Assembly: GCF_002723835.1 (NCBI RefSeq)
Contig: NZ_BEWG01000019.1
Coordinates: 8,463 to 72,462, forward strand
Length of the DNA stretch: 64,000 bases
Reading direction: 5' to 3'
Origin: Mycobacterium sp. shizuoka-1
GTDB lineage: Bacteria; Actinomycetota; Actinomycetes; Mycobacteriales; Mycobacteriaceae
Part shown: piece after piece, positions 55,872-64,000 of the stretch
Position numbering within the stretch: the stretch's first letter is position 1
Layout: every line of letters begins with the position of its first letter
Translations under genes and position numbers: made by a program
The notes under the pieces: generated by a model
The model's input: the letters and a program-made list of their open reading frames with translations, nothing else
The model's database searches: none
What the model was told of the DNA's origin: nothing

Positions 55872-56771
55872 TCAGACGGGAAGCGTTGTGCGGGTTTCCT
55901 GTTCGGCGAATCGCACGACCCGCGCGGCCGCGTCGTAGTCGCACGCTCCCGGTGAGCGGCCGATCAACGCCGGCTCGCCGCGCAGGCCCAGCCGGGAACT
56001 GGCCCCGACATAGCTACCCGGTGGCACCGGCTCGCTGATGCAGTACAGCGTCGGCACCGCACCCTGGTCGATGTCGTTGGCGAGCCGGTCGGCCAGTCCT
56101 TTGACCACCTTGTGTGCCAACGACATCAACAGCGAGTCGGAGGTGTTCGACAAGTTGGACGCGACCCAGCCGGGATGCACCAGTTGGGTGACGACGCCGG
56201 AGCCGGCCGCGCGCAGCCGCCGGTCGAGTTCTAGTCCCCACAGCATCATGGCCAGTTTCGAGTGGGTGTAGGCACCCATCGCGGTCCACGTGGTGTGCCG
56301 CGTGTGCATGTCGTCGAGCCGGAGGCTGGCGGTGCGATGACCGTCGGAGGCCACGTTGATGATCTGCGAGCGCACCCGGGGGAACAGCAGATTCGTCAGT
56401 GCGAACGGTCCGAGCAGGTTGACGCCCAGCGTCGTCTCGAAACCGTCGACGGTCTCGCTGCGGCGATCGGTCAGTGCTCCGGCGTTGTTGATCAGGATGT
56501 CGACGTCGCCGTCGATCCGGTCGGCGAAGCCACGGACCGAGCTCAGATCCGCGAGGTCGACCTCGAGCACTTCGGTGGAACCACCGATCTCGGCGGCCCG
56601 TTGGGCGCCCAGCGCGGTGTTGCGCACCGCCATGATCACGTGCGCCCCCGCGGCGGCGAGCGCGCGCGTCGTACCGAGCCCGACGCCGTTGGTCGCGCCC
56701 GTCACGATGATCCGTTTACCGGCCAGATTGCCGAGCCGAGCCGGCGACCACTGCGTCACGTCGGCGAGCAT
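55872..56771 (-). CDS. SDR family oxidoreductase (retinol dehydrogenase-like)
   Basis: A 299-residue short-chain dehydrogenase. TGATNGVGLG, ILINNAGAL and the catalytic YTHSK are intact. A long C-terminal part with ASSRLGLRGEPALI is typical of the RDH/WWOX-like branch in actinobacteria. The ATG at 56771 is chosen because it gives the usual 15-residue lead before the first strand; an ATG at 56798 would add nine residues. Neither has a clear ribosome-binding site. It is divergent from the NTF2-like gene. The substrate is unknown. Confidence 0.82.
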   Translation of the reverse strand: MLADVTQWSPARLGNLAGKRIIVTGATNGVGLGTTRALAAAGAHVIMAVRNTALGAQRAAEIGGSTEVLEVDLADLSSVRGFADRIDGDVDILINNAGALTDRRSETVDGFETTLGVNLLGPFALTNLLFPRVRSQIINVASDGHRTASLRLDDMHTRHTTWTAMGAYTHSKLAMMLWGLELDRRLRAAGSGVVTQLVHPGWVASNLSNTSDSLLMSLAHKVVKGLADRLANDIDQGAVPTLYCISEPVPPGSYVGASSRLGLRGEPALIGRSPGACDYDAAARVVRFAEQETRTTLPV

Positions 56772-56831
56772 AACGGCAATTCTGACAAACAAGACCATCT
56801 AAGCATTCGCTCTGCGATCATCTCCCTTGAT

Positions 56832-57278
56832 ATGAGTGACAGTGCGCAGGCGATCGCCAACCTCATCTACTCCTACGCCGAGCTGCTCGATGCCGGCGAC
56901 CTCGACGGGGTCGCCGCGTTGTTCACGCACGGCCGGATCTGCGGCGTGGAGAACGGCCCGCCCGAGACGGTGTTCGACGGCCCGGAGCGGGTGCGGCAGA
57001 TGTATGAGATGGCGACTCGCATCTATGAGGATGACGGGACGCCGAAAACCAAGCACAACACCAGCAATGTGGCGCTCTACGTCGACGACGAGGCGGGCAC
57101 CGCGACCGCCCGGTCCTACTACTGCGTCACCCAGGCCACCCTTGCGCTTCCGCTGCAGGTGATCGTGACCGGGCACTATCACGACACCTTTCACCGGATC
57201 GACGGGCAGTGGTGGTTCGACTCCCGCACCATGTTCGTCGACCAGGTCGGCGACGTGAGCCAGCATCTGAAGTTCTGA
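56832..57278 (+). CDS. NTF2/SnoaL-like protein
   Basis: A 148-residue alpha+beta-barrel protein of the NTF2-like superfamily: a long helix pair with YSYAELLDAGDLDGVAALF, an HNTSNVALYVDDEAGTA strand, and GHYHDTFHRIDGQWWFDSR, given here in parts (DTFHRIDG and WWFDSR). Members include steroid isomerases and ring hydroxylase small subunits; no catalytic set can be assigned. It leads an operon with a sulfotransferase-like protein, a DUF1214 protein and an SDR. Confidence 0.8.
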   Translation: MSDSAQAIANLIYSYAELLDAGDLDGVAALFTHGRICGVENGPPETVFDGPERVRQMYEMATRIYEDDGTPKTKHNTSNVALYVDDEAGTATARSYYCVTQATLALPLQVIVTGHYHDTFHRIDGQWWFDSRTMFVDQVGDVSQHLKF

Positions 57279-57282
57279 TCCC

Positions 57283-58458
57283 GTGCCGACCTCGGGCGCT
57301 TTCGCGATGGACGCGGTCCTGGCCGACGCGCAACGCAAGGAAGGTCTGACCGAGTGGGGGCCGGGGGATTTCTCGGTGCCGCTGGGGGTGCTGCTCGAGG
57401 ACTATCCCGGCGCGGGATTGAACGCGATCGGCCAGCACATCGTGCGGTCCGGTCTGGTGCACAGCCTGCGAATGCGGCTTCGCACGCAGGAATGGATCCG
57501 CCGCCATCCGGAGATCCTCGGCGAGCAGATCGATGCGCCGGTCGTGGTCGTCGGGATGATGCGCAGCGGCACCACGCTGCTGCAGCGACTGCTCGCGGCC
57601 GACGCACGGCTGCACAGTGCGCGCGGCTGGGAGGTGGTGGAGGCCGCACCCAGGTTGGACCACGACTTCGCCGGGACCGACCCGCGCATCGCGATCAGCG
57701 AGACCCGGGAGAGCAAGTCCCGGGAGCTGGCTCCGGAGCTGTTCGCCATCCATCCGATGTATGCGCGGGAGGCCGAAGAAGAGATCGTCTTCCTGGCCGA
57801 CGCGTTCCTGTCCCACGTCCCCGAATCCGGTGCCTACCTGCCGAACTACCGATCCTGGCTGAACACGCAGGATTTCACGCCGGCCTACGACTACCTGCAT
57901 CGGATGCTGCGGTTCCTGCAGTGGCAGAAGCGCAGGCGCGGACTGACCGCAGGGCGGTGGGTGCTCAAGTCGCCGGCGCATCTGGGTTACCTCGACACGC
58001 TGCGTACCCAGTTTCCCGATCTGCATGTGGTGCACATGCATCGGGACCCGCGCACCACCGTCGCCTCGGGCGCCAGTCTCAACGCAACCTTGCACGCCAT
58101 GCACGCCGACCACGTCGACCGCGACCGGGTCGGTGCCCAGTGGCTGGAACGGATGGGGTGGACCAACGACCGGGCGATGGACGTGCGCGACGGGTGGGCC
58201 GACGAAGCGGATCGGGTCACCGACATCCACTACGAGGATGCGGTGGCCGACCCGATCGGGCAGGTCCGTCGGCTCTACCACGCGCTCGGCCTGCCGTTGA
58301 CGCCGACCGCGGCCGCCGCGATGACCGACTGGCTGGCCGTCCGCCCGCGGGAGATTGCGCGCCCGCCGTACGACCTGGCCGACTACGGCCTGACCACCGA
58401 GCAGGTGGATGAACGATTTGCCCGGTACAACAAGCGCTTTCGAGAGGACAGGCAATGA
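57283..58458 (+). CDS. Sulfotransferase family protein
   Basis: A 391-residue protein of the sulfotransferase_3 family. The PAPS 5'-phosphosulfate loop is VVVVGMMRSGTTLLQRLLA (near residue 87), and the 3'-phosphate binding region fits LHVVHMHRDPRTTVASG. It would move sulfate to a hydroxyl or act as a related transferase. GTG start 4 nt after the NTF2 gene. The stop overlaps the DUF1214 gene by 4 nt (ATGA). I recall a similar sulfotransferase / DUF1214 / SDR set at Rv3529c-Rv3531c in M. tuberculosis. Confidence 0.85.
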   Translation: MPTSGAFAMDAVLADAQRKEGLTEWGPGDFSVPLGVLLEDYPGAGLNAIGQHIVRSGLVHSLRMRLRTQEWIRRHPEILGEQIDAPVVVVGMMRSGTTLLQRLLAADARLHSARGWEVVEAAPRLDHDFAGTDPRIAISETRESKSRELAPELFAIHPMYAREAEEEIVFLADAFLSHVPESGAYLPNYRSWLNTQDFTPAYDYLHRMLRFLQWQKRRRGLTAGRWVLKSPAHLGYLDTLRTQFPDLHVVHMHRDPRTTVASGASLNATLHAMHADHVDRDRVGAQWLERMGWTNDRAMDVRDGWADEADRVTDIHYEDAVADPIGQVRRLYHALGLPLTPTAAAAMTDWLAVRPREIARPPYDLADYGLTTEQVDERFARYNKRFREDRQ

Positions 58459-59702
58459 TGACCGACGATCCGGTGGCAACGGCGTCGCAACACGAGCAGG
58501 AGCTGGCCGCACTCGAGCTGACCGAACACCCGACCGTCAAGCAGGCCTACCGGACGGTCGCGGAGAACTGGCTCAGCCGTGCCAAGGCGTCCGACGCCAT
58601 GCGTGAGCGGTTCGACGCCGCGTTCGCCGAGGTGATGTTCTCGGCGGCGGTGTGGTCGTCCAACCAGGACGAGCTGCGGCCGAAGGTCAGTTGCATCACC
58701 CGGCTGGCGCATCCGGTGGACGGCAGGCAGATTCCCGGATCGCGTTGGGGTATCGACAATCCCGACACCGTCTACCGGGTCATCCCGATCTCGGGTGCCG
58801 AACGCTACGAGATCCGGGGCCGGGTCGGCGCGAACCGGATGACGGAGAACTACTTCACCCTCTGGGACGCCAACATGGGTACCGTCGCCGTTCTCAACGG
58901 CAAGACCATGGCAGTCGGGCACGACGGAAGCTACACGATCACCGTGGATTCCGAGCCCGCCAACGGCCGGCCCAATCACGTGCAGACCACCCCGGAAGCC
59001 CACGAGTTCTATATCCGCGATGTCCTGTTGGATTGGGGCCGCGACGATCCCAACCACATCACCGTCGAGCGGCTCGGCTCGGCGCCGGCCACCCCGGCGC
59101 GCACCCTCGACGAACAGGCCGAGGCGACCGCGGAGATGATGGCCTACTTCGCGAACTTCACCGGCAAGCTCAGCCACGGCATCTACAAGATGCCGGCCAA
59201 CCACTTCAACCTGGCGTGGTCGGCGGACAAGGTCGGCGCCATGCGCAACCAGGTGTACGTGATGGGCCGGTTCGACCTCGGCCCCGACGAGGCGTTCGTC
59301 GTCGATGTCAACGACGGTGGTGCGCAATACTTCACCGTGCCGTTGAGCAACATCTGGGGCACCACGCTCGACATCATCGACCGTACGGGCAGCCTGAACA
59401 AGGCGCAGTCGGTGCCCAATGACGACGGCAGCTACACCTACGTGATCTCACCCGTCGACCCCGGAGTGGCCAACTGGATCGACTCCGACGGCTTGACCGA
59501 AGGCGTCCTCACGTTGCGGATGGCCGAGTTCGACGAGGGTGGTCCGACACCGGATCTGGGTGCCCACGGCCGGGTCGTCTCGCTGGACCGGCTGGACGAC
59601 GAGGTGCCCGGCTTGGCCCGGGTCAGTCCCGCACAGCGGGCCGAGCAACTGGCACAACGCCGTGCCGCATATCTACGCCGACTGCCGGAAGGGACGATCT
59701 GA
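58455..59702 (+). CDS. DUF1214 domain-containing protein
   Basis: A 415-residue protein. The C-terminal third (about 250-400) holds NQVYVMGRFDLGPDEAFVVD-like segments (VMGRFDLGPDEA) and YFTVPLSNIWGTTLD, characteristic of DUF1214. The N-terminal part contains YRVIPISGAERYEIRG and NYFTLWDANMG. There is no signal peptide. The molecular function is unknown. It is coupled to the sulfotransferase gene by a 4-nt overlap, and the SDR gene begins 1 nt after its stop. Confidence 0.82.
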   Translation: MMTDDPVATASQHEQELAALELTEHPTVKQAYRTVAENWLSRAKASDAMRERFDAAFAEVMFSAAVWSSNQDELRPKVSCITRLAHPVDGRQIPGSRWGIDNPDTVYRVIPISGAERYEIRGRVGANRMTENYFTLWDANMGTVAVLNGKTMAVGHDGSYTITVDSEPANGRPNHVQTTPEAHEFYIRDVLLDWGRDDPNHITVERLGSAPATPARTLDEQAEATAEMMAYFANFTGKLSHGIYKMPANHFNLAWSADKVGAMRNQVYVMGRFDLGPDEAFVVDVNDGGAQYFTVPLSNIWGTTLDIIDRTGSLNKAQSVPNDDGSYTYVISPVDPGVANWIDSDGLTEGVLTLRMAEFDEGGPTPDLGAHGRVVSLDRLDDEVPGLARVSPAQRAEQLAQRRAAYLRRLPEGTI

Positions 59703-59703
59703 G

Positions 59704-60534
59704 ATGGGTTGCTGGCTGGTCACCGGATGCTCCACCGGCATCGGGCGCGAGATTGCCCGGGCCGCATTGGAATCCGGGCTCAATGTGGTGGTGACGGCTC
59801 GGCGGATCGAGTCGGTGCAGGATTTGGCCGACGAGTTCGGCGACCGTGCCCTGGCCATCGCACTGGACGTCACCGACAAGGATCTGATCGCCGACGCGGT
59901 GGCGGCGGCCGACGCCACATTCGGTGGCGTGGACGTGTTGGTGAACAACGCGGGCAACGGTTATCTGTCGGCGGTGGAGGAGGGGGAGGACGCCAAAGTC
60001 CGACTGTTGTTCGACACCAATTACTTCGGAGTCGTCGACACGATCAAGGCGGTGCTGCCCTCGATGAGGGAACGCGGCGCGGGCCACATCATCAACATCT
60101 CGTCGATGACGGGACTGGTGGCCAACCCGCCCAACGCGTACTACTCGTCGACGAAGTTCGCCCTCGAAGCGCTCACCGAGGCGTTGGCCCAGGAGGTCAA
60201 ACCGCTCGGAATCAAGGTGACGGCCATCGAACCCGGCGCCTTCCGCACGGATTGGGCCAAACGCTCGATGTGGGAATCGTCCACGCCGATCGGCGATTAC
60301 GACGAGAGTGTCGGCACCCGCAAGACGCTGATCAAGGATTTCGCCGACCACCTGCCCGGAGACCCGCGCAAGGTCGCCGAGGCGGTGCTGATGGTCGCCG
60401 GTCTCGAGGACCCGCCGCTGCGGCTGCTGCTCGGCCGCGACGTGCTCAAGGCGGTCCGGGACAAGATCGCCGCACTGTCCGCCTCGATCGACGAGTGGGA
60501 AGCCGTCACCAAGGACGTGAACTTCCCCGGCTGA
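59704..60534 (+). CDS. SDR family oxidoreductase
   Basis: A 276-residue short-chain dehydrogenase with TGCSTGIG at residues 7-14, VLVNNAGNGY, an ISSMTG serine region, the catalytic YSSTK and IEPGAFRTDW. The last gene of the NTF2-sulfotransferase-DUF1214 operon. It may oxidise an alcohol that the sulfotransferase-like enzyme acts on, or the reverse; this is inference from gene order only. Confidence 0.87.
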   Translation: MGCWLVTGCSTGIGREIARAALESGLNVVVTARRIESVQDLADEFGDRALAIALDVTDKDLIADAVAAADATFGGVDVLVNNAGNGYLSAVEEGEDAKVRLLFDTNYFGVVDTIKAVLPSMRERGAGHIINISSMTGLVANPPNAYYSSTKFALEALTEALAQEVKPLGIKVTAIEPGAFRTDWAKRSMWESSTPIGDYDESVGTRKTLIKDFADHLPGDPRKVAEAVLMVAGLEDPPLRLLLGRDVLKAVRDKIAALSASIDEWEAVTKDVNFPG

Positions 60535-60602
60535 TTCTCGCCCAAACCGACACTTCGCAGGGAAAGTGCGAGTAGATCGCGACATTTCGTCGATCTCGGC
60601 GC
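60535..60602. terminator. Possible weak terminator between convergent genes
   Basis: A short hairpin CACTT...AAGTG can form at about 60551-60568. The gap separates the convergent SDR and LysR genes. There is no U-tract, so termination is only suggested by position. Confidence 0.25.
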
Positions 60603-61553
60603 TCAGCTCCACAAGGTGACGTGCACTTTGGGCTTGAATCGAGTGACTCCCACACCGGTGCCGCGGATCATTGCCTGCGTGCAGCGCGGAGTGGTGATGA
60701 AGTTGAGCAGTTCGGTGACGGCGGGCTGGCGGGCGCCGGCCGGCAGCGTGGAGGCGCACCATTCACCCTGCAACCCCGGACCCTTGACGTGCACCAGCCG
60801 GCCGGCCGAGAGATCCTTGCCGACGGCGAAGCCGACCGCCAGGGACACCCCGCCCACTCGCTGGACCTCCTCGAGTGCGGCGGCATCGCTCTGGAAGATC
60901 CGCTGATTCGCCTCGGGGATGGCCAAAGCTCGTAGTACTGAGGCGATTTCGCCGTCTGCTCCGCCGGCCGACGGGCCCAGCATCCAGTGCTGCTCACGTA
61001 ACAGCGCCGGGGTGGGCGTGCCGGTGGCCAGCGGGCTGCCGGCCGAGGCCACGGTGATGATCTGGTATTTGAGGAACGGCCGCACGGTGATCGCGGTACC
61101 CGTCTGACCGACGCAGGGCCCGAGCGCGATGTCCACGGCCCGGGATTCGATCAGGTCGCGAAACCGGCCGGTCGGATGCACGCTCAGCTCGACCGAGAGG
61201 TCGTCGGCCCGCGACGAGAACAGCTCGATGAGGCCCGGCGCGGCGTGCTCGGCGAACGCGCTCGACGCGGCGATGCGCAGCAGCCGACGGCCGTGAGCGG
61301 CCTCGGTCACCTCGATCGCGGTCTGCTGCTGCAGACCGAGGATCTCGATGGCCCGGCTGGCCAGCCGCAGCCCGCCCGGGGTGAAGGCCAGCCCGGCGCT
61401 GGTGCGGCTGAACAACGGGTCGTCCAGTTCCTTGCGCAGCTGTGCCACGTGCATCGAGATGCCGGCGTCGGAGACGCCCAATTCCTCGGCGGCCGCCCGC
61501 ACGGAGCCCAGCCGCACGACGGCCGAGAAGGCCCGAAGTTGCGCCGGTGTCAC
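60603..61553 (-). CDS. LysR family regulator of the CO-dehydrogenase operon
   Basis: A 316-residue LysR protein. The N-terminal helix-turn-helix (about residues 2-60) reads LRAFSAVVRLGSVRAAAEEL, then SDAGISMHVAQLRKEL. The rest is the ligand-binding domain. Its position divergent from xdhC/coxI matches Rv0377 and CutR of Mycobacterium sp. JC1, the LysR regulator of CO-dehydrogenase genes. GTG start at 61553. A TAGGCT box 6 nt before it on the minus strand suggests a leaderless transcript. Confidence 0.88.
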   Translation of the reverse strand: MTPAQLRAFSAVVRLGSVRAAAEELGVSDAGISMHVAQLRKELDDPLFSRTSAGLAFTPGGLRLASRAIEILGLQQQTAIEVTEAAHGRRLLRIAASSAFAEHAAPGLIELFSSRADDLSVELSVHPTGRFRDLIESRAVDIALGPCVGQTGTAITVRPFLKYQIITVASAGSPLATGTPTPALLREQHWMLGPSAGGADGEIASVLRALAIPEANQRIFQSDAAALEEVQRVGGVSLAVGFAVGKDLSAGRLVHVKGPGLQGEWCASTLPAGARQPAVTELLNFITTPRCTQAMIRGTGVGVTRFKPKVHVTLWS

Positions 61554-61576
61554 GAAATCAGCCTACGTTTGAAGCC
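61554..61576. promoter_or_regulatory. Overlapping divergent leaderless promoters
   Basis: Only 23 nt separate the two GTG starts. On the plus strand TACGTT (61564-61569) ends 7 nt before GTG 61577. On the minus strand TAGGCT (61565-61560) ends 6 nt before GTG 61553. The two -10 boxes overlap by 2 nt, so transcription in the two directions should be mutually exclusive at any moment. No Shine-Dalgarno serves either gene. Confidence 0.55.
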
Positions 61577-62746
61577 GTGCAAGACGTTCTCGCGGAACTG
61601 ACGGCGATCTGGCGAACCGGCGAAACCGCCGGTCTGGCCACGGTGGTGCGCACTTTCTCCTCGGCGCCGCGACAGCCCGGTGCCGCCATGGTCGTCGCGC
61701 CGGACGGCACGGTCAGCGGCTCGGTGTCGGGCGGCTGCGTCGAAGGCGCGGTCTACGAGTCGGCCACCGAAGTCGTCGCCACCGGGATGCCCCGGCTGGA
61801 GCGCTACGGGGTCAGCGATGACGACGCCTTCGCCGTGGGCCTCACCTGCGGGGGAATCCTCGACATCTTCGTCGAACCCGTCTCGCGGCGCAGCTTCGCG
61901 CACCTCGACCAGGTCGTCGAGGCGATCGCCGAGCACCGGCCGGTCGCGATCGCCACGGTGATCACCCACCCCGACCCGGCCTGGCTGGGCCGGCGGCTGG
62001 TGCTCGGTCCCGAGCACGTCGAGGGCACGCTGGGATCCGACCGCGCCGACGCGGCGGTGACCGACGACGCCCGCGGCCTGCTCGCCGCCGGTCGCAGCGA
62101 GGTGCTCACCTACGGCCCGGACGGGCAGCGCCGCGGCGAGGGCATGGAGGTGTTCGTCGCCAGCCACGCGCCGCGCCCGCGGATGCTGGTCTTCGGTGCC
62201 ATCGACTTCGCCGCCGCGGTGGCCGCGCAGGGCTCGTTCCTCGGATACCGGGTCACCGTGTGCGACGCGCGCGGCGTGTTCGCCACCCCGGCCCGGTTCC
62301 CGACCGCCGACGAGGTGATCGTCGACTGGCCGCACCGCTACCTGACCGCCCAGGCCGAGGCCGGCCGGATCGACATACGCACCGTGATCTGCGTGCTCAC
62401 CCATGACGCCAAGTTCGACGTGCCACTGCTGGAGGTGGCCCTGCGGCTCGACGTCGGCTACATCGGGGCGATGGGCTCGCGCCGAACGCACGACGACCGG
62501 CTGGCCCGGTTGCGCGAAGCCGGGCTGACAGAGGAGGAGCTGAGCAAACTCGCCAGCCCGATCGGTCTGGACCTCGGGGCACGCACCCCGGAGGAGACCG
62601 CGGTCTCGATCGCCGCCGAGATCGTCGCCCGCCGGTGGGGCGGCGGGGGTCGTCCGCTCTCGGCGCTCGACGGACGGATTCACCACGACGACGACGGTAA
62701 CCCGTCCCTGTCAGGGGAGTTAAGCGATCACTTAAGTCGCTATTGA
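61577..62746 (+). CDS. XdhC/CoxI family molybdo-enzyme maturation factor
   Basis: A 389-residue XdhC/CoxI protein, which helps load or sulfurate the molybdenum cofactor of CO-dehydrogenase-type enzymes. The N-terminal domain has the SGSVSGGCVEGAV cysteine motif (near residue 52) and LTCGGILDIFVEP. The C-terminal Rossmann domain follows, with PRMLVFGAIDFAAAVA and YIGAMGSRRTHDDR. GTG start. First gene of the cox operon. The coxM start lies 59 nt downstream, with a possible internal promoter between. Confidence 0.9.
   Translation: MQDVLAELTAIWRTGETAGLATVVRTFSSAPRQPGAAMVVAPDGTVSGSVSGGCVEGAVYESATEVVATGMPRLERYGVSDDDAFAVGLTCGGILDIFVEPVSRRSFAHLDQVVEAIAEHRPVAIATVITHPDPAWLGRRLVLGPEHVEGTLGSDRADAAVTDDARGLLAAGRSEVLTYGPDGQRRGEGMEVFVASHAPRPRMLVFGAIDFAAAVAAQGSFLGYRVTVCDARGVFATPARFPTADEVIVDWPHRYLTAQAEAGRIDIRTVICVLTHDAKFDVPLLEVALRLDVGYIGAMGSRRTHDDRLARLREAGLTEEELSKLASPIGLDLGARTPEETAVSIAAEIVARRWGGGGRPLSALDGRIHHDDDGNPSLSGELSDHLSRY
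62720..62735. promoter_or_regulatory. Palindrome near the end of xdhC/coxI
   Basis: TTAAG-CGATCA-CTTAA is a perfect-arm inverted repeat just upstream of the coxM promoter candidate. It contains a T-N11-A-like spacing and could be a LysR-type binding site. Confidence 0.35.
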
Positions 62747-62772
62747 CGGTCCTGAAATGGCAGGCCGACACT
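62743..62772 (+). promoter_or_regulatory. Candidate internal promoter before coxM
   Basis: TTGACG at 62743-62748 and GACACT at 62767-62772 with 18 nt between them. It would start a transcript about 30 nt before the coxM ATG, so structural genes could be expressed separately from xdhC/coxI. Confidence 0.35.
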
Positions 62773-62805
62773 GGGGTCCCCATCGGCGGACGTGAGGTCG
62801 GTCAC

Positions 62806-63696
62806 ATGCAGGTTCCGGGTCCCTTCGAATACGAACGCGCCACCAGTGTCGACCACGCCGTCGGACTGCTGGACCGGCTGGGGGAGGGCGCGTTCATCGT
62901 CGCGGGCGGCCACAGCCTGCTGCCGATGATGAAACTGCGCATCGCCAACCCCGAGTATCTGGTCGACATCAACGACCTGGCCGGCGAGCTCGGCTACGTC
63001 AGAGTCGAGCCGACCCTGGCCAGGTTGGGCGCGATGACGCGACACCGCGACGTGCTGGAGTCGGCCGCGCTGTTCGAGGTCTGCCCGATCTTCGCCGACG
63101 CCGAACGGGTGATCGCCGACCCGGTGGTGCGCAACCGCGGCACGGTCGGTGGATCGCTGTGCCAGGCCGATCCCGCCGAGGACCTTTCCACGGTGTGCGA
63201 GATCCTCGACGCCGTGGTCGTGGCGCGCGGCCCGGCCGGCCAGCGCGAGATCGGCATCGACGAGTTCATCCTCGGGCCCTACGAGACTGCACTGGCGCAC
63301 AACGAGATCCTCATCGAGGTCCGCGTCCCGCTGCGGCACAACAGCTCCAGTGCCTACGCGAAGGTGGAGCGCCGCGTCGGCGACTGGGCGGTGGCCGCGG
63401 CCGGGGCGGCGGTGACGCTCGACGGTGACCAGATCGTGGCGGGCCGGGTCGGTCTGACGGCGGTCAACGCGGACCGCGACGCCCTGGCGGCCGTCCGCGA
63501 CCGGTTGGTCGGTTCACCGGCGAACGAGGACACGTTCGCCGCGGCCGGCGCGCTGGCCGCCCAGGCCTGCGAGCCGGTCACCGATCAGCGTGGCACCGCC
63601 GACTACAAACGCCACCTGGCCTCCGAACTGACCATCCGCACGCTGCGCACCGCCGTCGAGCGCGTGCGCAACATCCCTGACCCGAAGGGCAACTGA
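62806..63696 (+). CDS. coxM: Carbon monoxide dehydrogenase medium (FAD) subunit
   Basis: A 296-residue FAD-binding subunit of the xanthine-oxidase family. The ATG at 62806 starts with [14 protein letters not shown], the normal beginning for CoxM. The FAD motifs are [13 protein letters not shown] (near residue 33) and [14 protein letters not shown] (near 111). It passes electrons from the 2Fe-2S clusters of the small subunit to FAD and on to quinone. Order coxM-coxS (then coxL outside the window) matches Rv0375c-Rv0373c. The stop overlaps coxS by one base. Confidence 0.92.
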   Translation: MQVPGPFEYERATSVDHAVGLLDRLGEGAFIVAGGHSLLPMMKLRIANPEYLVDINDLAGELGYVRVEPTLARLGAMTRHRDVLESAALFEVCPIFADAERVIADPVVRNRGTVGGSLCQADPAEDLSTVCEILDAVVVARGPAGQREIGIDEFILGPYETALAHNEILIEVRVPLRHNSSSAYAKVERRVGDWAVAAAGAAVTLDGDQIVAGRVGLTAVNADRDALAAVRDRLVGSPANEDTFAAAGALAAQACEPVTDQRGTADYKRHLASELTIRTLRTAVERVRNIPDPKGN

Positions 63697-64000
63697 TGCA
63701 CGTCACCATGAACGTCAACGGCGAGCAGGTCAACGCAGAGATCGAACCCCGGATGCTGCTGGTGCACTTCCTGCGCGACCAGCTGCGGCTGACCGGAACC
63801 CATTGGGGCTGCGACACATCCAACTGTGGCACCTGCGTGGTGGCGGTGGACGGCGAGCCGGTCAAATCCTGCACCATGCTCGCCGCGATGGCCTCCGGCC
63901 ACGAGGTCCGCACGGTCGAGGGGCTGGCCGACGGGGCCACGCTGGACCCGGTGCAGGAAGGCTTCATGCAGTGTCATGGTCTGCAATGCGGGTTCTGCAC
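63696..64000 (+). CDS. coxS: Carbon monoxide dehydrogenase small (2Fe-2S) subunit, partial
   Basis: The first 101 codons of a CoxS protein; it continues past the right edge. The plant-type 2Fe-2S cluster is held by [12 protein letters not shown] and a later Cys (VKSC), and the second cluster by [10 protein letters not shown] at the end of the visible part. It carries electrons from the molybdenum centre of CoxL to CoxM. The ATG shares one base with the coxM stop (TGATG), so the two are translationally coupled. Confidence 0.93.
   Translation, partial: MHVTMNVNGEQVNAEIEPRMLLVHFLRDQLRLTGTHWGCDTSNCGTCVVAVDGEPVKSCTMLAAMASGHEVRTVEGLADGATLDPVQEGFMQCHGLQCGFC

Overview
The window is a GC-rich, densely coded stretch of a mycobacterial chromosome, most likely from a fast-growing, environmental Mycobacterium (Mycolicibacterium). 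The reasons are: F420-type luciferase-like oxidoreductases, a FadE-type acyl-CoA dehydrogenase, a TtfA-like mycolate-transport protein, an EspC-like type VII secretion protein, a dnaK-grpE-dnaJ1-hspR operon with HAIR operators, many GTG starts, and several TAnnnT -10 boxes placed 6-8 nt before a start codon, which is the mycobacterial leaderless pattern. From memory, the gene order dnaK...hspR, clpB, ttfA, pyrE, a TrmH-type methylase and a LysR regulator with a CO-dehydrogenase (cox) operon follows the M. tuberculosis Rv0350-Rv0385 neighbourhood, with accessory blocks placed between these markers. No rRNA, tRNA, CRISPR array, insertion sequence or phage gene was seen.

Layout. 1-12.3 kb: housekeeping and secondary-metabolism enzymes (two LLM oxidoreductases, a lipoprotein, FadE, an SDR, a secreted phosphodiesterase, a DsbA-like protein, a GAP-family membrane protein, an MFS carrier, a secreted alpha/beta hydrolase). 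12.4-14.9 kb: an EspC-like gene facing a tightly coupled operon of a 488-aa protein, a 23-aa peptide and two small membrane proteins, which looks like a type VII secretion-associated module. 15-19.2 kb: the heat-shock operon. 19.2-27.6 kb: a minus-strand cluster with aldose epimerase, a free acyl carrier protein, E2, E1-beta and E1-alpha of a 2-oxoacid/acetoin dehydrogenase, an acetyl-CoA-synthetase-like ligase, an 85-aa protein, a globin-reductase and a GAP-family protein. 27.7-29.3 kb: small membrane and hypothetical genes.

29.4-35.5 kb: a nitrile/amide utilisation island. Two divergent operons carry cobalt uptake (cbtB, cbtA) with an acetamidase/formamidase on one side, and a cobalt-type nitrile hydratase (beta, alpha, activator), a DUF1097 membrane protein, a MarR regulator and an AmiC-like amide sensor on the other. 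The genes together would import the metal, hydrate nitriles to amides, hydrolyse the amides and sense the product. 35.6-43 kb: clpB, a TetR/FAD-monooxygenase pair, ttfA, an SDR, pyrE and a conserved hypothetical.

43-53.5 kb: a GAF-GGDEF-EAL cyclic-di-GMP protein preceded by an unfamiliar 250-aa protein, a TrmH-type RNA methylase, a GH76-like protein, an NhaA-DsbA fusion antiporter, a MoeY-like ThiF-nitroreductase and a cytochrome P450. 53.5-60.5 kb: a methyltransferase, TetR, an apparently deleted dienelactone hydrolase, an SDR, and an NTF2 / sulfotransferase / DUF1214 / SDR operon. 60.6-64 kb: a LysR regulator divergent from the start of an aerobic CO-dehydrogenase operon (xdhC/coxI, coxM, coxS), which runs off the right edge.
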